The position numbers and the translations under genes are program-made. A model generated the notes under the pieces. The model had not been told where the DNA came from, did not search any database, and was given only the letters and a program-made list of their open reading frames with translations. 64,000 bases of DNA from Candidatus Omnitrophota bacterium (GTDB lineage: Bacteria > Omnitrophota > Gorgyraeia > Tantalellales > Tantalellaceae), in the NCBI GenBank assembly GCA_014728045.1, contig WJMH01000005.1, positions 26,835 to 90,834 on the forward strand. Reading direction: 5' to 3'. Shown piece by piece: positions 44,985-53,655 of this stretch; positions within the stretch are counted from its first letter, which is position 1; each line of letters opens with the position of its first letter.

Positions 44985-46021
44985 AGGCATATTTCGCAGG
45001 ACTCATGAAAGACGAAAAGAAGGGCCCCTTACACGGTTTCGTAAAGGCCGTGCTTTTCGCGCTCTCCCTGGTCTATCGCCTGGCGGTCGGTGTGGTCGAC
45101 CTTGCCTACCGTTCGGGCCTAAGGCGCAGGCACAGGGCAGGAGTGCCGGTCATAAGCGTGGGTAATATCACCCTCGGGGGAACGGGAAAGACCCCTCTCA
45201 CGATATTTTTGGCGGATCATCTGGTCAGTTCCGGCAGAAAGCCCGCCGTGCTGACGAGGGGATACGGAAACGATGAGAGCAAGATGCTAAGAGATGTACT
45301 TGCGGAGGTGCCCGTATTCGTGGGCCAGGACAGGGTCAGGAGCGCCAGATGGGCGGCCGCGCAGGAGAGGGACGTTCTTATTCTTGATGACGGTTACCAG
45401 CACAGGAGACTGGCAAGGGACCTTAACCTGCTTCTTCTGGACAGTGCCTCGCCTTTCGGTAATGGACACCTCGTCCCGCGCGGGACACTGAGGGAACCGG
45501 CAAGTTCGGTAAAAAGGGCAGATATGGTGATCCTTACAAAGGTGGACAGGACCTCGCCGGAGAGGATCTCAGCGGCAAAGGAGCGGATAGGCGAGCTCGC
45601 TCCGGGGATGCCTATTATCAGCACGCGCCACCGTCCGGCCTGTCTGTTGGATGTCACAGGTGCCGCGTATTCGCCCGGGAGCATCTCGGGCCAGAAGATA
45701 ATGCTCATAAGCGGCATAGTGGACCCTGATTATCTGGCATATCTTCTCGAGAGGCTAGGCGGGCGTATCGCCGGGAGGCTGGATTACCCCGATCACTACA
45801 GGTATACTTGGCGGGACGTGGAGAAGATAAGGAGGCAGTGTGATATTTGCGGCGCAGAAAAGATAATAACGACGAAAAAGGATTACGTTAAGATAAGGAT
45901 GCTCGATATCTCGCAGATAGAGGAGAAGCTTTTCGTGCTGGATATCGCGGTTGATGTGGTTGAAGGCAAGGAGGAACTGTTTGCTGGACTTGATAGCAGC
46001 GTGCCTGGTAAGGGCGCTTAA
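44981..46021 (+). CDS. lpxK: Tetraacyldisaccharide 4'-kinase
   Basis: Phosphorylates the lipid A precursor at the 4' position. The 346-residue protein has an N-terminal hydrophobic helix, the P-loop GGTGKT (66-71) within the ISVGNITLGGTGKTP stretch, and DDGYQHRRLARD, the family hallmark. GTG at 44981 overlaps the waaA stop; an earlier GTG at 44960 is possible but sits further inside waaA. The next gene begins 41 bases before its stop. Confidence 0.94.
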   Translation: MKAYFAGLMKDEKKGPLHGFVKAVLFALSLVYRLAVGVVDLAYRSGLRRRHRAGVPVISVGNITLGGTGKTPLTIFLADHLVSSGRKPAVLTRGYGNDESKMLRDVLAEVPVFVGQDRVRSARWAAAQERDVLILDDGYQHRRLARDLNLLLLDSASPFGNGHLVPRGTLREPASSVKRADMVILTKVDRTSPERISAAKERIGELAPGMPIISTRHRPACLLDVTGAAYSPGSISGQKIMLISGIVDPDYLAYLLERLGGRIAGRLDYPDHYRYTWRDVEKIRRQCDICGAEKIITTKKDYVKIRMLDISQIEEKLFVLDIAVDVVEGKEELFAGLDSSVPGKGA

Positions 46022-47900
46022 CAGGATATTTCATTTTCTGCCCATAGGGTTCAGCCTCTGGCTGGGAAGGCGCCTGGGGGAGATTGTTTACCTCTTGAGC
46101 GGCAAGAGGAACAGGATAGCCTATTCTAACCTCAAGGCGGCTTTCGCGGAAGAAAAATCTCCGCGGCAGCTTAAGCGCATAACCAAGGGCGTTTACAGGA
46201 ACATGGCGCAGACCTTCGCGGAGATCCTCTGTCTTACGAAGGTGGACCGGGATTACGTGGAAAGGTACGTTGAGGTAACCAACTTTGAGAGGGTGCAGAA
46301 CGCTTCGGAGAATCCCGGGGGAATGATCCTGCTTTCGGCGCATTTCGGCAACTGGGAGCTAAGCACCATGGTCAGTATCATGAAGGGGTTCAAGCTGCAC
46401 CTTCTGGCAAGGGACCAGAAGATGAAGCGCCTGAACGAACTTTTGAACCTCCTCAGGGAGTCTAAGGGTAACGCGGTCATTCGCAAGGGCACGGACGTCA
46501 AGAAGATATTCCGGGTATTGCATAAAGGGGGGGGTGTTGGTATCCTTGGTGACCAGAACGCCGGGGCCAACGGGCAGCTGCTCGATTTTTTCGGGCGTCC
46601 CGCTTCGACCGCCGTGGGACCCTTCAGGATCGCCCAGAAAAGCGGGGCGTGCATACTTCCCGCGTTCATACACAGGAGGAAAGGCCCCTATCACGAGGAG
46701 GTCCTTGAACCGGTGATGAGAATAGGCAAGGATGAGGACATCATCCCGTATATGCGCGAGTATAACCGGCTACTTGAGAAGCACGTGAGGGAATACCCCG
46801 AACAGTGGCTCTGGATGCATAAAAGATGGAAAGTCACGCCGTTTAAGAAAGTACTTGTTCTTGATGACGGAAAGAAAGGCCACCTCAAGCAGTCCATGTC
46901 CGTTGTCAGGGAGATAGAGCGGTACCGTCGGGATGAAGGTTACCGCAAGGAGCATCTGGAGGTGGATATCGTGCCCGTGCGCTTTAAAAGCAGGAAGGCC
47001 AAAGCTCTTTTAAACCTCCTTGTTCCTTTTCTTTCGACATTCTGCCAGATGCATCTAAAGGTGCTAGCGGCCTGTCTTACGGACGAGAGTTACCGTGCGG
47101 TGACGGACAGGTATGCCGATGTCCTGGTGAGCTGCGGTTCGGCCCTTTACGCGGTGAACAAAGCCCTTAAGCTTGAGAACTTCGCGCGGAACGTTACTGT
47201 GCTGGACCCCGGGAGATTGAACCGGGGCGCATTCGATCTGGTGGTCATCCCAAGGCACGATGCGCGAGGTGAAAAGCCCCAGAGGGAGAACGTGGCGGTT
47301 ACGGACCTTGCCCCGAACCTGATAGACCCGGAGAACATCGAACGCTTCAGAGAGCCGCATAAAGGCAGGACGATAGGGGTCCTTCTGGGAGGCGAGAATT
47401 CTTATTTTACCTTTGATGAGCGCTTCTCCCGGGAGCTCTCCGGCAGGATAAAGGCGGCCTGTGAGCAGCTTGACGCGCATCTACTGGTAACGACTTCCCG
47501 CAGGACGCCCGAGGCATCGGAAAAGGTCTTCCAAAATGAACTCGGATCTTTCGAGAGGACGATAAAGTATGTTCCCGGAAGGCGAGACCGGGATGAGCAT
47601 ACCGTTGAAAAGATACTCTCGTCCAGTGACCTTGTCGTTGTTTCCGGCGAGAGCATATCAATGGTCTCCGAAGCGGTGTCTTCCGGTAGGCCCGTCATGG
47701 TGTTCATGCCGCCCAAGAGGTCCGGCGGGATGACCAAGTACGAGAGGTTCGCCGAGGAACTCAGGGAAAGAGGATATGTAGTGGTCGTTAAACCCGCGGA
47801 TATTCCCGCCGAGGCGAATGACATGATCAGCGGCGCTTATCGACCGGTAAAGCCCCGGGATGCCAAAGTGATTTACGATAAACTATACAGGTTGTTTTAG
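45981..47900 (+). CDS. LpxL-type acyltransferase fused to an ELM1-like domain
   Basis: Residues 1-285 are a lipid A late acyltransferase (LpxL/LpxM/HtrB type) with a hydrophobic start, His121-x4-Glu126 in HFGNWE, the GDQNAG region and the YPEQWLWMHKRWK end. Residues from about 293 resemble the ELM1 (mitochondrial fission ELM1-like) GT-B family: LDDGKKGHLKQS start, GVLLGGENSYFTF and a VVVSGESISMVSEAVSSGRPV pocket. TTG at 45981 is chosen because AAGGAGG ends 6 bases upstream; an ATG at 45954 lacks such a site. The second domain may act on lipid A or core sugars; this is an inference. Confidence 0.85.
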   Translation: MLDLIAACLVRALNRIFHFLPIGFSLWLGRRLGEIVYLLSGKRNRIAYSNLKAAFAEEKSPRQLKRITKGVYRNMAQTFAEILCLTKVDRDYVERYVEVTNFERVQNASENPGGMILLSAHFGNWELSTMVSIMKGFKLHLLARDQKMKRLNELLNLLRESKGNAVIRKGTDVKKIFRVLHKGGGVGILGDQNAGANGQLLDFFGRPASTAVGPFRIAQKSGACILPAFIHRRKGPYHEEVLEPVMRIGKDEDIIPYMREYNRLLEKHVREYPEQWLWMHKRWKVTPFKKVLVLDDGKKGHLKQSMSVVREIERYRRDEGYRKEHLEVDIVPVRFKSRKAKALLNLLVPFLSTFCQMHLKVLAACLTDESYRAVTDRYADVLVSCGSALYAVNKALKLENFARNVTVLDPGRLNRGAFDLVVIPRHDARGEKPQRENVAVTDLAPNLIDPENIERFREPHKGRTIGVLLGGENSYFTFDERFSRELSGRIKAACEQLDAHLLVTTSRRTPEASEKVFQNELGSFERTIKYVPGRRDRDEHTVEKILSSSDLVVVSGESISMVSEAVSSGRPVMVFMPPKRSGGMTKYERFAEELRERGYVVVVKPADIPAEANDMISGAYRPVKPRDAKVIYDKLYRLF

Positions 47901-50027
47901 ATGAACATACTTCAGCTTGTTCCAAAACTGAATATAGGCGGTGTCGAGAAAGGCACTATAGAGGTCGCGCGTTATCTCACCCTTAACGGGCATAAGGCCG
48001 TGGTCGCTTCCGGTGGCGGTAAGCTTGAGAAGAAGCTCGCCGCGATAGGGGCTCGGCATTACAAAGTACCCGTGGGAAGAAAAAACCCTTTCCTTATGAT
48101 CTATGCCTATTTCATGATACGCCGTATCATCGCCAGGGAGAACATAGACATCGTACACGCCAGGAGCAGGGTTCCGGCGCTGGTATCTTACTTCGCGGCA
48201 AGGTCAATGCACAGGACCTTCATAACGACCGCCCACGGGCAGTATAAAAAACATCTCATAAGCCGGGTGATGGGCTGGGGCAAGATAGTGATAGCGGCTA
48301 ACGAGACCATGGCCAGGCACATGAAAGAGAATTTCCAGGTCCCCGTGCAAAAGATCTCCGTTATTCCCAGGGGTGTGGACCTTAAGAAATTCTCTTACGT
48401 TGATCCCGGCGAGAAGGACCCGAAGGTGTTCAGGATCGGCATGATAAGCAGGTTCAGTCCGCTCAAGGGACATCTGGATTTTCTTAAGGCCGCCTCATAT
48501 GTTTCCAGGAGGATGAGCAACGTGCGCATAGTCCTGATGGGGGATAGGAACTCGGCCAAAGAAGAATACATGAAGAAGATAGAGATGACGATAAGGAGGC
48601 TGGGGCTTGAACCGGTGGTGGAATTCGTGCCAAGCGACCAGGAAGTGGACGAAGTGATGCAGGGGATGCATGTCCTGGTCTCGGCGAACAGGGAGCAGGA
48701 GGCTTTCGGCCGGTCGATCATTGAGGCGCAGGCCCGGGGGGTCGCCGTCGTGGCCACCAAGGTAGGCGGAGTGGCCGAGACCGTAGACGACGGGGTGACC
48801 GGACTTTTCTGCAGGCCGGGCGATCCCCAGGATATGGCACACAAGATACTCCGCTACGCCGAAGACGCTGACTTCACGCGGCGGGTGACCAAAACCGCCC
48901 GGAAACACGTTGAAGAGAATTTTTCGCTGGATAAGATGATGAACCTTACTTTCAGTACCTACCGCAGCGCGCTGAGCAGGAAGAACATACTTATATTCAA
49001 GATAAGCTCTCTGGGGGATATCGTTCTAAGCACCCCTTCGATCAGGGCGATGCGCAAAAAATTCCCCACCGCGAGCATCAAAGTTCTGGTTGACGTGAAG
49101 TTCCGCCAGGTGCTGGAAAAGTGCCCTTACATAGACGAGGTGATCACCTCCGACCTTAAGGGACGCGACAGGGGGATCGGCTTCTTCCGTCTTTCGGCCA
49201 GGCTGAGGGCGGAGGATTTTGATCTTTCCATTGACCTGCAGAACAACAGAAAGAGCCATCTTCTGGCCTTTCTTACGGCTATACCGGAAAGGTACGGATT
49301 TGATAACGGTAAACTGAGCTTTCTGCTCAACAGGAAGATCAGTATGCCGGCAAAGCCGGTGCCACCGGTCAAACACCAGAAATGCCTTCTGGGGCTTCTG
49401 GGTATAACCGGAATGGACGAAGAGCTTGAGCTGTGGACGGATAAAAAGTGCGATAAGTGGGCTGAAGAATACCTGGCGAGCAACTGGCTCAAAAAGGACC
49501 AGAGGATAGTGGCTTTCAGCCTGTCGGCTTCGAGGAAGTGGTCCAGCAAGAACTGGACGCTTTCCCAGTTCGTTGAACTTGCCGAAAAACTCGAAAGTGA
49601 AAAGAGCATAAGGGTATTGCTCATAGGCGCCGCCGAAGACAGGGCACGCGCGCTGAAATTCGTAAAGAAGACGGCTGCAAAACCCATTAATGCCGTGGGG
49701 ATGACAGATATACCCCAGCTTGTGGCTCTCATTAAAAGATGTGACGCACTACTTACCGGTGACAGCGCGCCGATGCATATAGCCGCGGCAGTAGGCACGC
49801 CTTTCGTGGCCATTTTCGGTCCGACGGACCCGAAAAGGCATCTTTCCCCCGCAGATAATTTCAGGTTTTTCCATAAGAGGATAAAATGCGCGCCTTGTTA
49901 CAGACCCGTATGTAACCGGGATAAGAAGTGCATGTCGCTTGTCAGCCCGGAGGAAGTTTTTGAGGCTGTCATGGAGGTGATGGACCTGACTCCGGAAAAA
50001 CGGCCCCAGAGTTCGGAAGTCTCATGA
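47901..50027 (+). CDS. GT4-GT9 fused glycosyltransferase
   Basis: The 708-residue protein holds two complete glycosyltransferase modules. Residues 1-355 are GT4 (GT-B fold): GGVEKGTIE start, VHARSR, and the donor-site Glu pair in EAFGRSIIEAQ. Residues from about 361 are a GT9 heptosyltransferase-like module: ISSLGDIVLSTP start, TGDSAPMHIAAAVGTPFVAIFGPT, and the C-terminal CAPCYRPVC ... CM motif. It may add two successive core sugars. The substrates cannot be read from sequence. It starts directly after the LpxL-ELM1 stop and overlaps the next GT by 4 bases. Confidence 0.88.
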   Translation: MNILQLVPKLNIGGVEKGTIEVARYLTLNGHKAVVASGGGKLEKKLAAIGARHYKVPVGRKNPFLMIYAYFMIRRIIARENIDIVHARSRVPALVSYFAARSMHRTFITTAHGQYKKHLISRVMGWGKIVIAANETMARHMKENFQVPVQKISVIPRGVDLKKFSYVDPGEKDPKVFRIGMISRFSPLKGHLDFLKAASYVSRRMSNVRIVLMGDRNSAKEEYMKKIEMTIRRLGLEPVVEFVPSDQEVDEVMQGMHVLVSANREQEAFGRSIIEAQARGVAVVATKVGGVAETVDDGVTGLFCRPGDPQDMAHKILRYAEDADFTRRVTKTARKHVEENFSLDKMMNLTFSTYRSALSRKNILIFKISSLGDIVLSTPSIRAMRKKFPTASIKVLVDVKFRQVLEKCPYIDEVITSDLKGRDRGIGFFRLSARLRAEDFDLSIDLQNNRKSHLLAFLTAIPERYGFDNGKLSFLLNRKISMPAKPVPPVKHQKCLLGLLGITGMDEELELWTDKKCDKWAEEYLASNWLKKDQRIVAFSLSASRKWSSKNWTLSQFVELAEKLESEKSIRVLLIGAAEDRARALKFVKKTAAKPINAVGMTDIPQLVALIKRCDALLTGDSAPMHIAAAVGTPFVAIFGPTDPKRHLSPADNFRFFHKRIKCAPCYRPVCNRDKKCMSLVSPEEVFEAVMEVMDLTPEKRPQSSEVS

Positions 50028-51133
50028 AAGTATTACTCCTGACCACACATCTGAATACCGGCGGCGTAGCGATGTATACGGCCAATCTCGCCAGATATCT
50101 TAAAAAGGAGGGGGTGGATGTACAGGTGGCGTCCTCTGGGGGTGAGGTTCTGCCGCGTCTTGAGGATCCGTCAATCGAGCACAATACGCTTGATATACGC
50201 ACAAAGAACGAGTTCGGCATAAAGGTCTGGAAGGCAGCGCCTTCTCTTGCGCGCATTATCTCCTCGGGCGGGTTCGATATAGTCCATACCCAGACCCGGG
50301 TGACACACGTCCTGGCGTGCCTTGTGAGGCACCTGAGAGAGACAAATCACGTTACTACCTGCCACGGCTTCTATAACAGCCGGAGGATCGGCCGGAGGAT
50401 ATTCCCCTGCTGGGGAGATAGGGTGATAGCTATAAGTAAAAGCGTCCGCCAGCATCTTCTGGAGGATTTTAACATAGACAGGGACAAGATTGAGATGGTC
50501 TATAACGGTATCGAGCTGGATAAGTACCTGCGGACCGATCCTGGAAATGCGAAAAGCGTGCTGAAAGACCGTATCGGGCTTAGCAAGGACGCCTTCGTCG
50601 TGGGAAGCGTGGCCAGGCTTTCGCCCGTAAAGGGTCAGGGGTATCTCATCGAAGCTTTCGCGAAGGCTCAGGCAAAGAGGCCCGGCATGAGGCTTTTGCT
50701 GGTCGGAGAGGGTCCGGATGAAAAGATGCTCAGGGAAAAGGCCCGCCGGGAGGGCCTTAAGGACAAGGTTCTTTTCGCCAGTGGCAGGCAAATGTCCCTT
50801 GAAGAATATTTATCCGTAATGGACGTATTCTGCCTGGCCTCTATTTCAGAGGGGCTGGGGCTTTCACTGATGGAGGCTATGGCATCCGGCCGCGCATGCA
50901 TAGCAAGCGATGTTGGAGGGCTTTCGGAGCTTATCCAGACGGGTAAGAACGGCCTACTCGTGCCTTCGCGGGATGTAGACGCTTTGAGCGAGGCTGTCAC
51001 GACGCTCGCTCTGGATGAGCGGCAGCGGCTCAGTCTTTCGCGGAACGCCAGGAAGAAAGCCCTGGAGGAGTTCGGTATCGAGAAAAGCGTCAGGAAGACC
51101 ATCGAGGTATACAGGAGCGTGTTGGAACGATGA
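50024..51133 (+). CDS. GT4-family glycosyltransferase
   Basis: Predicted LPS core or surface glycan glycosyltransferase. The 369-residue GT-B protein has LNTGGVAMYTANLA near the start, VHTQTRV, a VYNGIELDKY stretch, and the C-terminal EGLGLSLMEAMASGRA with the donor-binding Glu pair. No membrane segment. It overlaps the fused gene before it and the GT9 gene after it by 4 bases each. Donor and acceptor are unknown. Confidence 0.88.
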   Translation: MKVLLLTTHLNTGGVAMYTANLARYLKKEGVDVQVASSGGEVLPRLEDPSIEHNTLDIRTKNEFGIKVWKAAPSLARIISSGGFDIVHTQTRVTHVLACLVRHLRETNHVTTCHGFYNSRRIGRRIFPCWGDRVIAISKSVRQHLLEDFNIDRDKIEMVYNGIELDKYLRTDPGNAKSVLKDRIGLSKDAFVVGSVARLSPVKGQGYLIEAFAKAQAKRPGMRLLLVGEGPDEKMLREKARREGLKDKVLFASGRQMSLEEYLSVMDVFCLASISEGLGLSLMEAMASGRACIASDVGGLSELIQTGKNGLLVPSRDVDALSEAVTTLALDERQRLSLSRNARKKALEEFGIEKSVRKTIEVYRSVLER

Positions 51134-52155
51134 CTGCACCGTCAAGGATACTTGTGTTCGAACTTAACTGGCTGGGGGATATACTTTTCTCCTTTCCGCT
51201 TTTAAGGGCCTTGAGAAAGGCCTGCCCGGAGGCGTACATAGCCTGCACAGTGGTCCCCAGATACGTGGACCTTCTGGTGAACAATCCCTGGATCAACTAC
51301 GTTCACGCACTTTCCGATACCAACCGGTTAACAAGCCTGGGCGAGAAGATGGCTTTCATACGCATGATACGAAGGGAGGGGTATGACACTTGCTTTCTCC
51401 TGAAACCTTCCCGGACCAAGGCCCTGATGGCCTCGCTGGCTGGTATAAGCCAGAGAATAGGCTTCGCCGGTAAGGGAGGCGCGCTGACAAGGGTCGTGGA
51501 CAGGCCGGATGATGGCATCCACAGGGCCGACCAGCTCCTGGCACTGGCGGGTGCGGTCGGGATCACCGAGGCTGACGGGACTTACGAGTATTTCCTCAGC
51601 GATGAGGATGCCGAACGGGCCGGGGAAATACTGCACGAGGTCGGCGGGGGGCTGAGACGCATGGTCGCGCTGAACCCCGGGGGTAACTGGATCGCCAAGA
51701 GGTGGCCGAGGGAGTATTTCGAGAAGGTCGCTTCAAGTCTTCTTGAGAGGTTCAGTGACCTGGAGGTCATGGTCACCGGAGCCGGCAAGGACAGGGACCT
51801 GGCCGAGCAGATCGTCAGGAACGTGGGCGGGGACAGGTGTTACAGTGTGGCGGGGAGGACCGGATTGAACGAACTCGCGGCTCTCTTCGGAAAGTGTGAA
51901 CTCGTTATCAGCGCCGATTCCGGTCCGCTTCACCTTGCATCGGCGACAGGGGTGACGACTGTCGGCATATACGGACCCACTTCCGCGAAGATAACCGGAC
52001 CAAGGGGCAGGGGTAGGAATATTGTGCTGGCAAAACATGTGGATTGTGATATACCATGTTATGTGAAAGAGTGTTGCAGGGACTACGAATGCATGAAGAA
52101 GGTGAAGCCGGAAGAGGTCTTCGAAGTTTCCGCTGGGATCCTGTCGGGTAAATGA
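51130..52155 (+). CDS. GT9-family heptosyltransferase-like protein
   Basis: Resembles ADP-heptose:LPS heptosyltransferase II (WaaF/RfaF). The 341-residue protein has the LNWLGDILFSFPLLRAL start, LNPGGNWIAKRWP, SADSGPLHLASATGVTTVGIYGPT, and a Cys-rich end (CDIPCYVKECCRDYECMKK). These match the WaaF pattern. Which core sugar it adds is not readable. It overlaps both neighbours by 4 bases. Confidence 0.85.
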   Translation: MTAPSRILVFELNWLGDILFSFPLLRALRKACPEAYIACTVVPRYVDLLVNNPWINYVHALSDTNRLTSLGEKMAFIRMIRREGYDTCFLLKPSRTKALMASLAGISQRIGFAGKGGALTRVVDRPDDGIHRADQLLALAGAVGITEADGTYEYFLSDEDAERAGEILHEVGGGLRRMVALNPGGNWIAKRWPREYFEKVASSLLERFSDLEVMVTGAGKDRDLAEQIVRNVGGDRCYSVAGRTGLNELAALFGKCELVISADSGPLHLASATGVTTVGIYGPTSAKITGPRGRGRNIVLAKHVDCDIPCYVKECCRDYECMKKVKPEEVFEVSAGILSGK

Positions 52156-53123
52156 TGGTAAACAAGAACGAAATCAGATCAATGCTGTTCATCACCTTGA
52201 GCAACCTGGGGGATATAATACTGACCACCCCGGTGCTTGAGAGGCTGCATGACGAGTTCCCCTCAGCCGAGGTCGACGTAATAACCGGCGCGCCGGGCAG
52301 GGATATATTTGAGAAACATCCGGCCGTCCGGCAGGTGACCGTGCAGCAGAAGCACCGTGACCTGGGTGAGAGACTTCGCCAGGTCGGACGGATAAGAAGC
52401 AAAAGATACGATATCGTGGTGGACCTTAAGAATTCGCTCATACCGCTTCTGGCGGGAGCGAAATACCATTCGTTCTTTTCCGGAGGATCAGGCAGGGCCC
52501 CCCTTCATAAACGGGACGAACACCTCTGGAAGCTTTCTGTCCTTGGAATAGATCCCTTTTTGGATAACAGGTTCTTTCTGCCGGTCACAGACAGCGAGAG
52601 GCAATATGTGGACAGCCTTATCGATCCCGACTGGAAGAGGGTGGTAGTGATAAGCCCGGGCGCGAAGAGCCACCTGAAAAGATGGGATGCCCGGAAGTAC
52701 GCTCGTCTTGCCGACAGGATCATATCCGATCTTATGTGCCGGGTGCTCATTACCGGCAACGAGGATGATACCGAAACGGTTACGGATGTGGTCTCACATG
52801 CCACTACTTCAGTGAAAGACCTCTGCGGCAAGACCTCCATCGGCGCTCTTGCGGAACTGATGAGGCGTTCTGACCTTGTTATCTCCAACGACAGCGCTCC
52901 CCTGCATATAGCCAGTGCCGTCAACGCCGCCACCATCGCTATATTCGGCCCTTCTGATGAGAGGAGATACGGACCGTTATCCGACAAAAGCAGGGTGATA
53001 AAGCCCGAGGTGCCGTGCCGTCCGTGCGAAGCCGCTCTTTGCAGGAGGGGAGCGGAAGCAGGATGCATAACCGATATAAGCGTTGACAAGGTGCTCGAGG
53101 AAGTTAAGAAATTATTGTACTAG
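52152..53123 (+). CDS. GT9-family heptosyltransferase-like protein
   Basis: The 323-residue protein has the SNLGDIILTTPVLERL start, ISPGAKSHLKRWD, SNDSAPLHIASAVNAATIAIFGPS, and a cysteine-rich end (CRPCEAALCR...GC). It starts at tandem ATG codons at 52152 and 52155. It is the second of three separate GT9 genes in the cluster, so the core probably holds several heptose or related residues. The macrodomain gene follows after 16 bases. Confidence 0.83.
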   Translation: MMVNKNEIRSMLFITLSNLGDIILTTPVLERLHDEFPSAEVDVITGAPGRDIFEKHPAVRQVTVQQKHRDLGERLRQVGRIRSKRYDIVVDLKNSLIPLLAGAKYHSFFSGGSGRAPLHKRDEHLWKLSVLGIDPFLDNRFFLPVTDSERQYVDSLIDPDWKRVVVISPGAKSHLKRWDARKYARLADRIISDLMCRVLITGNEDDTETVTDVVSHATTSVKDLCGKTSIGALAELMRRSDLVISNDSAPLHIASAVNAATIAIFGPSDERRYGPLSDKSRVIKPEVPCRPCEAALCRRGAEAGCITDISVDKVLEEVKKLLY

Positions 53124-53139
53124 AAGTGAGGAGGCTTTC

Positions 53140-53655
53140 ATGAGCGAGATAATCATAAAGCAGGGTGATATCACTAACGAGGACGTGGATGTGATCGTGA
53201 ACGCCGCCAATACCAGGCTGGCCGGGGGAGGCGGAGTGGACGGCGCCATACACAGGGCCGCAGGACCGCAGGTCATGGAAGAATGCCGAAAGATAGGTTC
53301 ATGTCCCACGGGGGAGGCGGTCATGACCACCGCCGGCAGGCTCAGGGCCAGGAATATCATACATACGGCCGGGCCGGTGTGGCACGGCGGGGACAGTAAT
53401 GAGGCCGTGAAACTCACCTCGTGTTACGAGAACAGTTTCCGTATTGCCAGGGAGAACGGTCTCAGGTCAATAGCCTTTCCCGCCATTAGTACGGGCATTT
53501 ACGGCTATCCTATCGAGAAGGCCACCTGGATAGCCATTGAGGAGGGGCTGCGCCACAGGCAGCAGTTCGACAGGATTGTATATGTCTGTTATAGCCGGGA
53601 CGACCTTAAGGTTTACGAAAAGGTTTACGAGCAACTTTTAAAGGCCGGCAAATGA
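53140..53655 (+). CDS. Macrodomain (ADP-ribose-binding / deacylase-like) protein
   Basis: Single macrodomain of the MacroD/YmdB group, which bind ADP-ribose and often remove O-acetyl or ADP-ribosyl groups. The 171-residue protein shows the ligand loops NAANTRLAGGGGVDGAIH (22-39) and ISTGIYGYPIEKA, and PTGEAVMT. ATG at 53140 is chosen because GAGGAGG lies 6 bases upstream; an earlier in-frame start would lie inside the GT9 gene. It lies between two ADP-heptose-type GT9 genes; whether it acts on ADP-linked sugar by-products is open. Confidence 0.9.
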   Translation: MSEIIIKQGDITNEDVDVIVNAANTRLAGGGGVDGAIHRAAGPQVMEECRKIGSCPTGEAVMTTAGRLRARNIIHTAGPVWHGGDSNEAVKLTSCYENSFRIARENGLRSIAFPAISTGIYGYPIEKATWIAIEEGLRHRQQFDRIVYVCYSRDDLKVYEKVYEQLLKAGK

